Assembly (NCBI GenBank): GCA_017626655.1
Contig: JAGAIH010000404.1
Location: 1-6,104 of the forward strand
Length of the DNA stretch: 6,104 bases
Direction of reading: 5' to 3'
DNA from: Clostridia bacterium
Lineage (GTDB): Bacteria; Bacillota_A; Clostridia; Oscillospirales; CAG-272
Part shown: piece by piece, positions 1 through 5,284 of the stretch
Layout: the number at the start of each line of letters is the position of its first letter
Numbering within the stretch: position 1 is the first letter of the stretch
Position numbers and translations under genes: made by a program
The notes under the pieces: model-generated
Told to the model about the DNA's origin: nothing
What the model saw: the letters and a program-made list of their open reading frames with translations, nothing else
The model's database searches: none

Positions 1-127
1 CCTCACGGGCAGCCTTCTCGGCGGCGGCCTTCTCGGCGGCGGCACGCTCGGCAGCCTCACGGGCCTCCCTCTCTGCCTTTTCCTTGGCGGCCTTCTCGGC
101 GGCCTTGGCCGCTGCCTTCGCAGCCGC
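1..127 (-). repeat. Ala/Lys/Glu/Arg-rich imperfect coding repeats in the IF-2 linker
   Basis: From residue 77 the IF-2 reading frame consists almost only of Ala, Lys, Glu and Arg, in units such as AAAEK and REAAER. At the DNA level short units recur: ttctcggcggcgg appears twice in tandem near 15-43, and cctcacgggc occurs at 1-10 and again at 55-64. This is a charged single-helix or coiled-coil spacer typical of IF-2 between the N-domain and the G domain. The repeat count probably varies between strains. Confidence 0.75.
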
Positions 128-355
128 AATCTTGGAGGGAATACAGGTCTTGCCGTCCATGTAATCGTAAATGTTGTCAACCTGATTTGCCTCGGTCAGG
201 GCTTGGAACAGTACGTTGAATTCCTGCTCGGTCAGGGTCTTCTGGCTCTTGACCTCGCCAACGCCCTTGTCCGCAAGCAGGTCGGTCAGCTCCTTGCTCT
301 TCAGACCCATGTCCTTTGCCATCTGGTTAATTTTGAATTGGGGATTGAATGCCAT
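1..355 (-). CDS. infB: Translation initiation factor IF-2, N-terminal part (partial, runs off the left edge)
   Basis: IF-2 is the GTPase that delivers fMet-tRNA to the 30S subunit and promotes subunit joining. Only the first 118 codons are present; the G domain lies outside the window. Residues about 8-55 match the IF2_N fold (helix with MAKDMGLKSKELTDLL, then VKSQKTLTEQEF). Residues 77-118 form an Ala/Lys/Glu-rich helical linker, normal for IF-2. The ATG at 353-355 is preceded by a perfect AGGAGG (360-365) at a short spacing of 4 nt, which fixes the start. It is the last visible gene of the rimP-nusA-ylxR-ylxQ operon, 75 nt after ylxQ. No terminator or promoter is visible in that gap, so read-through from the rimP promoter is expected. 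Identification rests on the N-domain and the gene order, since the catalytic domain cannot be seen. Confidence 0.93.
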   Translation of the reverse strand, partial: MAFNPQFKINQMAKDMGLKSKELTDLLADKGVGEVKSQKTLTEQEFNVLFQALTEANQVDNIYDYMDGKTCIPSKIAAAKAAAKAAEKAAKEKAEREAREAAERAAAEKAAAEKAARE

Positions 356-430
356 ATTTCCTCCTAATGCTCTTCCCTGCCCCCTTGGTGGGAGGTCAGG
401 TTTTTGCCCTGTCGGGCTATGAGAATGGGG

Positions 431-796
431 TTATTCGCTTTGGGTTTGGATCTCACCAACCGCTTCCCTCGGGGGGAGCTTGTCGGCGAGAGCCTTGTAG
501 AGATTCTCGTCGGTCACGCCGACGGCGGCCACGGCTCCCGTCTTGCCCACGGCCCGACCCAGCTGTGTCGTATCGGCGGTGAGGCGGTAGAGGGGAACAC
601 CGTAAAAGGCGGTTTTATCGGATAGCTTTTTGTGGGTATTCTCGGAGGTATCCGAGGCCTCCAGCACAGCGATCACGGGATTCTTTTTGTCCCGCAGAGC
701 CTCGCAGACCATGGGAGTTCCCATAACCAGCTTACGGGCTCTGGCGCAGAGTCCCAGGGTGGATAGGAGCTTATCCTCGGGAGTGAGGGTACTCAT
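431..796 (-). CDS. ylxQ: L7Ae-family RNA-binding protein YlxQ (ribosomal protein L7Ae-like)
   Basis: A 121-residue protein of the L7Ae/L30e/S12e superfamily, the usual size for YlxQ. Members bind kink-turn RNA; the precise role of YlxQ is not settled. Visible features are the N-terminal helix LLSTLGLCARARKLVMGT, the central core strand VIAVLEASDTSENTHKKL (residues 41-58), the VPLYRL strand (67-72), and the GKTGAVAAVGVTD segment (84-96) that corresponds to the conserved L7Ae RNA-contact region. The ATG overlaps the ylxR stop as ATGA (793-796), implying translational coupling. A GGAG inside the end of ylxR lies 7 nt before the ATG. It is the fourth gene of the rimP-infB operon, which is the standard place for ylxQ. 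The C-terminal tail after residue 105 is unstructured-looking and not conserved in the family as far as I can judge. Confidence 0.92.
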   Translation of the reverse strand: MSTLTPEDKLLSTLGLCARARKLVMGTPMVCEALRDKKNPVIAVLEASDTSENTHKKLSDKTAFYGVPLYRLTADTTQLGRAVGKTGAVAAVGVTDENLYKALADKLPPREAVGEIQTQSE

Positions 797-1092
797 GCCT
801 CGTCTCCGGCGGTCAGCTCGGCCTCCATTTTATCGTAGACCTCGGGGCTGATCTCGCACTCCAGGTTGTGGGCCACACGGCCGCTCTTGCGTACCTTCTT
901 GAGGCACTTGAGGTCGCGGCAGATGTAGGCGCCCCGTCCCGACTTTTTACCGGTGAGATCCAGGCTGATCTCTCCCTCGGGACTGCGGACGATGCGGATA
1001 AGCTCGGCCTTGGGCTTATGCTCGTTACAGCCGAGGCACTGCCGCATGGGGATCTTGCGGGGCTTCATGCCCTTTTGCGCGGTTCCGCTCAT
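793..1092 (-). CDS. ylxR: YlxR family RNA-binding protein (DUF448), start set at the internal ATG
   Basis: A 99-residue basic protein. YlxR-family proteins (RnpM in Bacillus subtilis is reported to modulate RNase P) bind RNA. The family signature is clear: PMRQCLGC (residues 15-22, CxxC), ELIRIVRSPEG (30-40), and SGRGAYIC (51-58) with a further Cys at 63. These four cysteines are in the positions expected for the family. The frame extends 3 codons upstream to a GTG at 1099-1101, but that GTG lies inside the Shine-Dalgarno sequence GAGGTGA (1098-1104), so the ATG at 1090-1092 is the better start. It sits 28 nt after nusA and overlaps ylxQ by 4 nt, so the three genes are almost certainly co-transcribed. 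Confidence 0.93.
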   Translation of the reverse strand: MSGTAQKGMKPRKIPMRQCLGCNEHKPKAELIRIVRSPEGEISLDLTGKKSGRGAYICRDLKCLKKVRKSGRVAHNLECEISPEVYDKMEAELTAGDEA

Positions 1093-1120
1093 GACGGTCA
1101 CCTCGTTTCTTTGTAGTGGA

Positions 1121-2143
1121 TTACTCGGCCTTGATGTCGATCTTGTAGCCGGTCAGGCGGGCGGCCAGACGGACGTTCTGTCCCTCGCGGCCGATGGCCA
1201 GGGAGAGCTGATCGGGATCCACGGTGACGCGGCAGGCGCGCTCGGCCACCATGGTGACGGAATTGACGGTAGCGGGGGCCAGGGCGGCGGCGATGTACTC
1301 CTCGGGGGTCTCGCTGTACTTGACGATGTCGATCTTCTCGCCGTTCAGCTCGGAGATGATGGAGTCGATACGCATATTGCGGTTACCGATGCAGGCGCCC
1401 ACGGCATCCACGTCGGGGTCGCGGGAGTAGACGGCGATCTTGGAGCGGGAGCCGGCCTCACGGGAGACGCCGCGGATGATGACGATACCGTCCTGAATCT
1501 CGGGAACCTCCAGCTCAAAGAGTCTCCACACCAGCTTGGGATGGACGCGGGAGAGGGAGATGACAGGGCCCTTGGCCTCGTGGTTGATCTCGGTGAGGAA
1601 GACCTTGATCTTCTGGCCCACGGTGAGATGCTCGCCGGGGATCTGCTCGGCGTAGGGCAGCCAGTTGGTACCCTGGTCCAGCTCCAGCATGACGTCGCCG
1701 TTGTCGCGGTCGATCTTGGACACGGTGACGGTGATGATCTCTTCCTTCTTGTTCTCGTAAGCCTCCTGCATAGCCTGGCGCTTACCCTCACGGATGCCCT
1801 GAATGATGACCGACTTGGCGGCGGCGGCAGAGGTGCGGCGGAAGGCGTCGGTCTTGACCTCGCGCTCCACCATCATGCCCAGCTTGTACTTCTTGCTGAT
1901 GGCCTTGGCGTCCTCCAAGGAGATCTGGCAGACGGGATCCTCCACCACCTCAACGACCTCCTTTTGCAGGTAAGCCTTGATCTTCTTCTTGGTCATGTCC
2001 ATGTCCACGCGCATGAGGGCGGTGGGGCCGTACTCCTTCTTGAAGGCGGAGGTGAGAGCCTGCTCGATCTTCTCGATCATGTAGGACTGGGGAATACCCT
2101 CTTTTTCCAGCAGCTCCAGAGCGTTAAAGATATCGGCGTTCAT
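1121..2143 (-). CDS. nusA: Transcription termination/antitermination factor NusA
   Basis: NusA binds RNA polymerase near the RNA exit channel, stabilises pauses and hairpins, and tunes intrinsic termination. The 340-residue protein has the usual order: N-terminal polymerase-binding domain (about 1-125, with FKKEYGP), S1 domain (about 135-200, ending in VISLSRVHPKLV), KH1 (about 230-290, VGACIGNRN...GEKIDIV) and KH2 (about 295-338, LSLAIGREGQNVRLAARLTG). There are no C-terminal acidic repeats, as in other Bacillota. KH2 keeps its GxxG loop (GREG, 318-321), whereas the KH1 loop reads GNRN (253-256) and lacks the final Gly. The ATG has AAAGGA 9 nt upstream (2153-2158). It follows rimP after 36 nt and precedes ylxR by 28 nt. 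Regulation is probably through the rimP leader. Confidence 0.98.
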   Translation of the reverse strand: MNADIFNALELLEKEGIPQSYMIEKIEQALTSAFKKEYGPTALMRVDMDMTKKKIKAYLQKEVVEVVEDPVCQISLEDAKAISKKYKLGMMVEREVKTDAFRRTSAAAAKSVIIQGIREGKRQAMQEAYENKKEEIITVTVSKIDRDNGDVMLELDQGTNWLPYAEQIPGEHLTVGQKIKVFLTEINHEAKGPVISLSRVHPKLVWRLFELEVPEIQDGIVIIRGVSREAGSRSKIAVYSRDPDVDAVGACIGNRNMRIDSIISELNGEKIDIVKYSETPEEYIAAALAPATVNSVTMVAERACRVTVDPDQLSLAIGREGQNVRLAARLTGYKIDIKAE

Positions 2144-2179
2144 TTCATTTCATCCTTTCGGGTGTTTAATCAGATTTTA

Positions 2180-2704
2180 TCAGAAATCGAATACGGTGCG
2201 AACCTTGGATACGGTCGCCTTGGGGAATACGCGGGTGACTCCGGCGGTTTCCACGGGGATGGCGCCCTCGGCGTCGCGCTCGCCCAGGATACCCACCCAG
2301 ACGCGGCTTCCGTCCACGGGGGCGAAGAGACGAACCTCTACCTTCTCGCCTACGCAGAGGTCGAAGTGGTCGTCGCGGGTCAGCTCCCGCTCGATGCCGG
2401 GGGAGGAGACCTCCAGAAGGTACTGGTCGGGGATGGGGTCATGCTCATCCAGGACGGGGTCGATGGCGCGGCTCATGGCCTCGCAGTCGTCGATGGTGAT
2501 GCCTTCATCGTTGTCGATGGTGACGCGGAGGATGAAGTCGGCGCCCTCCTTGACGTATTCCACGTCCCAGAGGTAGTAGCCCAGCTCATCGGCGGTGGGC
2601 TGAATGATCTCACGGACACGGTCAGCGATGCCCCGTCCCGCGGTGCGGGTACGGACGGCGCGGTAGGGCTTCTTTTCGGTGGGGTTCTTGATCTCGTCCG
2701 ACAT
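2180..2704 (-). CDS. rimP: Ribosome maturation factor RimP
   Basis: RimP assists late assembly of the 30S subunit, working around S12/S5 on the 16S rRNA. The protein has 174 residues. Residues about 26-107 form the N-terminal alpha/beta domain with the family signature LLEVSSPGIEREL (96-108); residues about 110-173 form the Sm-like C-terminal barrel. A basic 24-residue N-terminal extension (KKPYRAVRTRT) precedes the conserved core. The same frame is open 58 codons further upstream, but that stretch crosses the promoter and leader. The ATG at 2702-2704 has AAGGGAG (2710-2716) 5 nt before it, which decides the start. First gene of the operon, followed by nusA after 36 nt. Confidence 0.96.
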   Translation of the reverse strand: MSDEIKNPTEKKPYRAVRTRTAGRGIADRVREIIQPTADELGYYLWDVEYVKEGADFILRVTIDNDEGITIDDCEAMSRAIDPVLDEHDPIPDQYLLEVSSPGIERELTRDDHFDLCVGEKVEVRLFAPVDGSRVWVGILGERDAEGAIPVETAGVTRVFPKATVSKVRTVFDF

Positions 2705-2724
2705 GATGACTCCCTTCTGCGGCG

Positions 2725-2747
2725 GGGGACCGATACGAAAAGTCCCC
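2725..2747 (-). promoter_or_regulatory. Second leader hairpin upstream of rimP
   Basis: On the minus strand GGGGAC (2742-2747) pairs with GTCCCC (2725-2730) around an 11-nt loop. It has no T tract, so it is not itself a terminator. Its loop contains CTTTTCG, which can pair over 7 positions (one G-U) with CGGAAAG in the 3' half of the first leader hairpin. It could therefore be one arm of an alternative, antiterminating fold. The rimP Shine-Dalgarno begins about 9 nt downstream. The hairpin is seen in the sequence; the function is inference. Confidence 0.45.
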
Positions 2748-2750
2748 AAG

Positions 2751-2787
2751 CAAAATTTAAGAGTGGCTTTCCGTTGGAACCCACTCT
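2751..2787 (-). promoter_or_regulatory. Leader hairpin with short T-rich tail: possible attenuator of the rimP-nusA-infB operon
   Basis: On the minus strand AGAGTGG (2781-2787) pairs with CCACTCT (2760-2766), and inside it TTCC (2776-2779) pairs with GGAA (2769-2772) around a 3-nt loop. The tail that follows is TAAATTTTG (2751-2759), a weak, interrupted T tract. It begins about 20 nt into the transcript expected from the promoter at 2814-2842. This is the shape of a weak intrinsic terminator that might depend on NusA. NusA autoregulation through leader termination is known in other bacteria; for this sequence it is inference. Confidence 0.5.
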
Positions 2788-2813
2788 CATCGTCTCTATT
2801 CTTGTACAGTAAT

Positions 2814-2842
2814 AGTATAGCACACTTTTCCTTGAATTGCAA
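2814..2842 (-). promoter_or_regulatory. Sigma-A promoter of the rimP-nusA-ylxRQ-infB operon
   Basis: On the minus strand: -35 TTGCAA (2837-2842), a 17-bp spacer, and -10 TATACT (2814-2819). The transcript should start near 2807, leaving a leader of about 100 nt before the rimP ATG at 2704. The promoter lies in a short AT-rich gap just after the terminator of the upstream surface-protein gene, so the two minus-strand units are transcribed separately. Confidence 0.82.
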
Positions 2843-2917
2843 GAGTTTTTTCACAATAAATTGGGGAATTTTTCTCATTTTGCCGCCCCGTTTTTGTTCA
2901 TCCCGACAAATAGAGCC

Positions 2918-2950
2918 AAAAAAGCCGCCCCACGGCTGTGCGCGGGGCGG
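2918..2950 (-). terminator. Intrinsic terminator of the surface-protein gene
   Basis: On the minus strand CCGCCCC (2944-2950) pairs with GGGGCGG (2925-2931) around a 12-nt loop. One C follows, then TTTTTT (2918-2923). It starts 15 nt after the stop codon of the surface-protein gene (2966-2968) and separates it from the rimP promoter. Confidence 0.92.
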
Positions 2951-2965
2951 GATTTTCCTTGGATA

Positions 2966-4114
2966 TCAGTCCTTTTTCTTCAGGACGACGGCGGCCGCAG
3001 CGGCAAAGGCCGTGACGGCGGCAGTCATGCCAATGGCGGAGCCGCAGCCCGACTTCTGGGGCTCGGTCTCGGGAGCGGCGGTGGGAGCCTCGGTCTCGGG
3101 GGCCTGGGTATCAGCCTGGGTGGGAGCCTCGGTGATCTCCTCGGTAGCCTCCTCGGTGGGAGCCTCGGTCACTTCCTCGGTGGGAGCCTCGGTGACCTCC
3201 TCGGAGGGAGCCTCGGTCTCGTCGGAGTCCGCGTCATCCACCAGGTTGAAGATGTGGAGAGCCATGTTCTTGTCGGTGCCGATGTCAGCCTTGTCCTGAT
3301 CGGAGAGCTGGCAGGCGTAGCGCAGACCGCCCAGACAGCCGATGTAGCCGTCGGCCACGTAGTCCAGGTAGCGGGCGTCGCCCAGGTGGAGCTGGAAGTT
3401 CATGAAGACCTGATCGGGGACATTCTTCTCCATGTACAGATCCTCCCAGCTGAAGAAGGTCTCGTAGGTGGTGAGCTGCTTCTCGTCGTCGCGGGTGACC
3501 ATGTAGGTGCCGTCCAGCATATCGTCATGATCCTTGTAGATGCCGTAGGAGGATCCGGTGTAGCAGATGCCCACGGGAGTCAGGACACCGCTGCCGTCAT
3601 CCCACAGCGCGTAGGTGGAGCGGATACGGTCCAGCATGTAAGCCTGGGTATAGGTGCCGTTCTCGATGTCACCGTAGGCGTCCACGGCCACGTCGATCTC
3701 CAGGGAATCCAGTCCCCAGATGTCGATCTTGCTGTTGCAACGGGTGAAGAGAGAGGCCTCCACGATCTCGGCGGCCACGTACAGGCCCTCATCGTCGTAG
3801 GTCACGTAGTACTTGATGCTATAGGGCAGGATCTCGGGGATTTCCTCCTCGGGGAAGCCCTCCTTGGACCAATCCATCCAGTTCATACCCTCGGAGTCCT
3901 TGTTCACCTCGATGGGCTCGCAGGCGTACTCGCCCTCAGAGACGATACCGTCGATCTTGATGCCCTCGGAGGGGGGGACGTTGTGGGTCTGCTGACCATA
4001 GTCGGCAAAGGCGTCGTAGGGGGTGTCTTCGGAAGCGGATACGGTGACAGACAGAGCCGTCATGAGCATAATGGCGGCGACCAACACCGAAAGAATGCGC
4101 GCGATCTTTTTCAT
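2966..4114 (-). CDS. Secreted, membrane-anchored protein with CBM9/DOMON-like domain and Thr/Glu/Pro stalk
   Basis: A 382-residue exported protein. Residues 1-27 are a signal peptide (MKKIAR, hydrophobic core, VSA cleavage site). Residues about 52-295 resemble a CBM9/DOMON-like beta-sandwich: KIDGIVSEGEY (53-63), IKYYVTYDDEGLYVAAEI (100-117) and LDSLEIDVAVD (135-145) are the usual strand motifs of domains that bind sugars or haem. Residues 299-352 are a stalk built on EEVTEAPT. The C-terminus has SGCGS (355-359), a hydrophobic helix (about 361-378) and KKKD; no LPxTG is present. No catalytic domain is visible, so it is probably a surface binding protein whose ligand is unknown. The frame is open 6 codons upstream, but TTG and ATG there overlap or crowd the AAGGAG (4122-4127); the ATG at 4112-4114 with 7-nt spacing is preferred. 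It is monocistronic, with its own promoter and terminator, and divergent from an AraC-type regulator. Confidence 0.85.
   Translation of the reverse strand: MKKIARILSVLVAAIMLMTALSVTVSASEDTPYDAFADYGQQTHNVPPSEGIKIDGIVSEGEYACEPIEVNKDSEGMNWMDWSKEGFPEEEIPEILPYSIKYYVTYDDEGLYVAAEIVEASLFTRCNSKIDIWGLDSLEIDVAVDAYGDIENGTYTQAYMLDRIRSTYALWDDGSGVLTPVGICYTGSSYGIYKDHDDMLDGTYMVTRDDEKQLTTYETFFSWEDLYMEKNVPDQVFMNFQLHLGDARYLDYVADGYIGCLGGLRYACQLSDQDKADIGTDKNMALHIFNLVDDADSDETEAPSEEVTEAPTEEVTEAPTEEATEEITEAPTQADTQAPETEAPTAAPETEPQKSGCGSAIGMTAAVTAFAAAAAVVLKKKD
3059..3220 (-). repeat. Coding repeat of the EEVTEAPT stalk
   Basis: Within the surface-protein gene, 24-nt units encoding EEVTEAP(S/T) occur in tandem, and then degenerate into EEATEEITEAPT and QAPETEAPT. 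The DNA copies differ mainly at third positions (for example cctcggtgggagcctcggt recurs with small changes). It encodes an acidic Thr/Pro spacer that would hold the domain away from the membrane; such Thr-rich stalks may be glycosylated. Copy number is likely to vary between strains. Confidence 0.85.
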
Positions 4115-4147
4115 AATCATTCTCCTTATCAACTCATTCTGTTTCTT

Positions 4148-4163
4148 TCTCCCGATCGGGAGA
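4148..4163. other. 16-bp perfect palindrome in the 5' leader of the surface-protein gene
   Basis: TCTCCCGATCGGGAGA is a perfect inverted repeat with no spacer. It lies about 40 nt downstream of the expected start of the minus-strand transcript and about 20 nt before that gene's Shine-Dalgarno. It could be a dimeric-protein operator. As RNA it can form only a short hairpin with a tight loop. A second small inverted repeat (TCGGG-GCG-CCCGA, 4171-4183) lies next to it. No bound factor can be named. Confidence 0.5.
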
Positions 4164-4209
4164 GAGGGAATCGGGGCGCCCGACGGAGGGGAGCCAACTA
4201 TCCATTTAC

Positions 4210-4238
4210 ATTATAGCAACCTATTTCCCGAAAATCAA
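4210..4238 (-). promoter_or_regulatory. Extended -10 promoter of the surface-protein gene
   Basis: On the minus strand: -35 TTGATT (4233-4238), a 17-bp spacer, and -10 TATAAT (4210-4215), preceded by TGC, which makes an extended -10 (TGnTATAAT). The start of transcription should be near 4203, leaving a leader of about 90 nt. Its -35 box lies 20 bp from the -35 box of the divergent regulator promoter. Confidence 0.85.
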
Positions 4239-4258
4239 TGGAAAATTCGCACAAGTTG

Positions 4259-4287
4259 TTGCATTTTCTTCCCAATTGGTGTATAAT
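4259..4287 (+). promoter_or_regulatory. Promoter of the PocR/AraC regulator gene
   Basis: -35 TTGCAT (4259-4264), a 17-bp spacer, and -10 TATAAT (4282-4287). The transcript would start near 4294, leaving a short leader of roughly 25 nt before the ATG at 4318, with the Shine-Dalgarno inside it. The 20 bp between this -35 and the opposing one (4239-4258) are the most likely site for shared control; I see no clear strong repeat there. Confidence 0.85.
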
Positions 4288-4317
4288 AAGCCAAAAAGAA
4301 AGGAAAGGAGTCGCACC

Positions 4318-5130
4318 ATGCGGATCCATTACGACGCAGAACGCATCAAGCATATCCTGCACAACCTGACCTGTCTGACCGGCATCAGCCTGTCCTTCAT
4401 GACCACCGAGGAGGAGTACCTGTGCTACTGCTGTCCCCCCGACAATTTCTGCGCCGCCCTCTTTGCCGAGGACCCCAAGGCCGGCGAGCGGTGCTGGGCC
4501 TCGGACAGGGAATTGCTGGCGGCCTGCAAGCGATCCTGTCAGCCCGAGAGCCATATCTGCCACGCGGGGCTGTTCGACGCCATCGTCCCCGTGGTCAAGG
4601 GCGGTACCGTGGTGGGGTACGTGGTCCCCGGGCGCATTCGGGTTCCCTCCTCGGTGATGCCTGCGCCTTACCGCGATAATCCCCGCATGGCCGAGCGCTG
4701 GGAGGCCCTTCCCTGCTACGACGAGGAGCAGATCCGCTCCCTCATGGAGCTGTTGCCCAACGTCCTGCTGGGCAACGCCATCGAGCTGCGCGGCGGCGAC
4801 CTGGCCTCCGAGGTAGCGGCCTACATGGAGGAGAATCTCACCCGCAGGATCGACCTGGAGGGGCTTTGCGACCGCTTCTTCGTCTCCAAGAACACCCTGT
4901 ACCGCGCCTTTCGGGACAGCTTCGGCACCACGGTCAACCAGTATCTGATCTCCCTCCGCACCGAGCGGGCCAAGCAGCTGCTGGCCGACACCGAAATGAC
5001 CATCGCCGAGGTGGCGGTGGCGGTGGGGATCGAGGACTACCACTATTTCTGTCGGGTCTTCACCCGCCAGACGGGGGTGGCTCCCGGAGCCTTTCGGCGG
5101 GAGGCGCGAGGGGGCGGCCCGGACGCGTAA
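4318..5130 (+). CDS. PocR-type sensor / AraC-family transcriptional regulator
   Basis: A 270-residue regulator. Residues about 8-155 match the PocR ligand-binding domain: LTGISLSFMT (20-29), NFCAALF (43-49), GERCWASD (56-63), HICHAGLFDAIVPVV (79-93), GTVVGYVVPGRIR (96-108). In Salmonella PocR this domain senses 1,2-propanediol; the ligand here is unknown. Residues about 163-262 are an AraC/XylS DNA-binding domain with two helix-turn-helices, the first around IDLEGLCDRFFVSKNTLYRAFRDSFG (given in two parts: IDLEGLCDRFF, then VSKNTLYRAFRDSFG) and the second around TIAEVAVAVGIEDYHYFCRVFTRQTG (TIAEVAVAVG, then IEDYHYFCRVF). The N-terminal half has ten cysteines, three of them (45, 59, 81) at family-typical positions. 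AAGGAG (4305-4310) with 7-nt spacing fixes the ATG at 4318, although the frame is open 14 codons upstream. It is divergent from the surface-protein gene, its likely target. Confidence 0.93.
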   Translation: MRIHYDAERIKHILHNLTCLTGISLSFMTTEEEYLCYCCPPDNFCAALFAEDPKAGERCWASDRELLAACKRSCQPESHICHAGLFDAIVPVVKGGTVVGYVVPGRIRVPSSVMPAPYRDNPRMAERWEALPCYDEEQIRSLMELLPNVLLGNAIELRGGDLASEVAAYMEENLTRRIDLEGLCDRFFVSKNTLYRAFRDSFGTTVNQYLISLRTERAKQLLADTEMTIAEVAVAVGIEDYHYFCRVFTRQTGVAPGAFRREARGGGPDA

Positions 5131-5134
5131 ACAG

Positions 5135-5166
5135 ACCCATACCGCCCTCCCGTATGGGTGGGCGGT
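5135..5166 (+). other. Two overlapping alternative hairpins after the regulator gene
   Basis: ACCCATAC (5135-5142) pairs perfectly with GTATGGGT (5152-5159), and ACCGCCC (5141-5147) pairs perfectly with GGGCGGT (5160-5166). The two stems cross and share bases, so only one can form fully at a time. They start 4 nt after the TAA of the regulator gene. No T tract follows, so this is not a standard intrinsic terminator; it may be a degenerate terminator or an mRNA 3' end structure. From 5167 to 5284 I see only AT-rich sequence with T runs and no gene. Confidence 0.5.
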
Positions 5167-5284
5167 CGGCCCCTCCTTGGGAAAAATTGCAAGTCAGAGC
5201 CTCCTCTCCGTCAAATTCACCGCTCATTTCCCCTGTTTTTTCATTTTTTGCCAGAATTTTGACCAAAAACTTTCAAAAAAGCCC

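Noticed and set aside
1..127. Tandem repeats at the left edge as a non-coding satellite or CRISPR
   Set aside because: They are in frame with the IF-2 N-terminus and encode the usual Ala/Lys/Glu linker.
953..2812. Open frame of 619 codons on the plus strand across rimP, nusA and ylxR
   Set aside because: It lies wholly antisense to three well-recognised genes. Its translation is a low-complexity Gly/Leu/Val/Asp-rich product typical of the opposite strand of GC-rich codons, and it has no ribosome binding site of its own.
3059..3220. CRISPR-like short tandem repeats
   Set aside because: The repeats keep reading frame, encode EEVTEAPT units, and have no unique spacers between identical repeats.
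2837..4216. Open frame of 459 codons on the plus strand antisense to the surface-protein gene
   Set aside because: It is the mirror of the Thr/Glu/Pro repeats and the CBM9-like region and gives Gly/Ser/Leu/Val repeats without domain motifs. It also spans a terminator and a promoter.
4198..5043. Open frame of 281 codons on the minus strand antisense to the AraC-type regulator
   Set aside because: The plus-strand frame has clear PocR and AraC motifs, a promoter and a Shine-Dalgarno; the antisense product is a compositional artefact.
5135..5166. H-type pseudoknot formed by the two crossing stems
   Set aside because: With essentially no bases left to cross the 8-bp stem, the two helices cannot both form; alternative hairpins are more likely.
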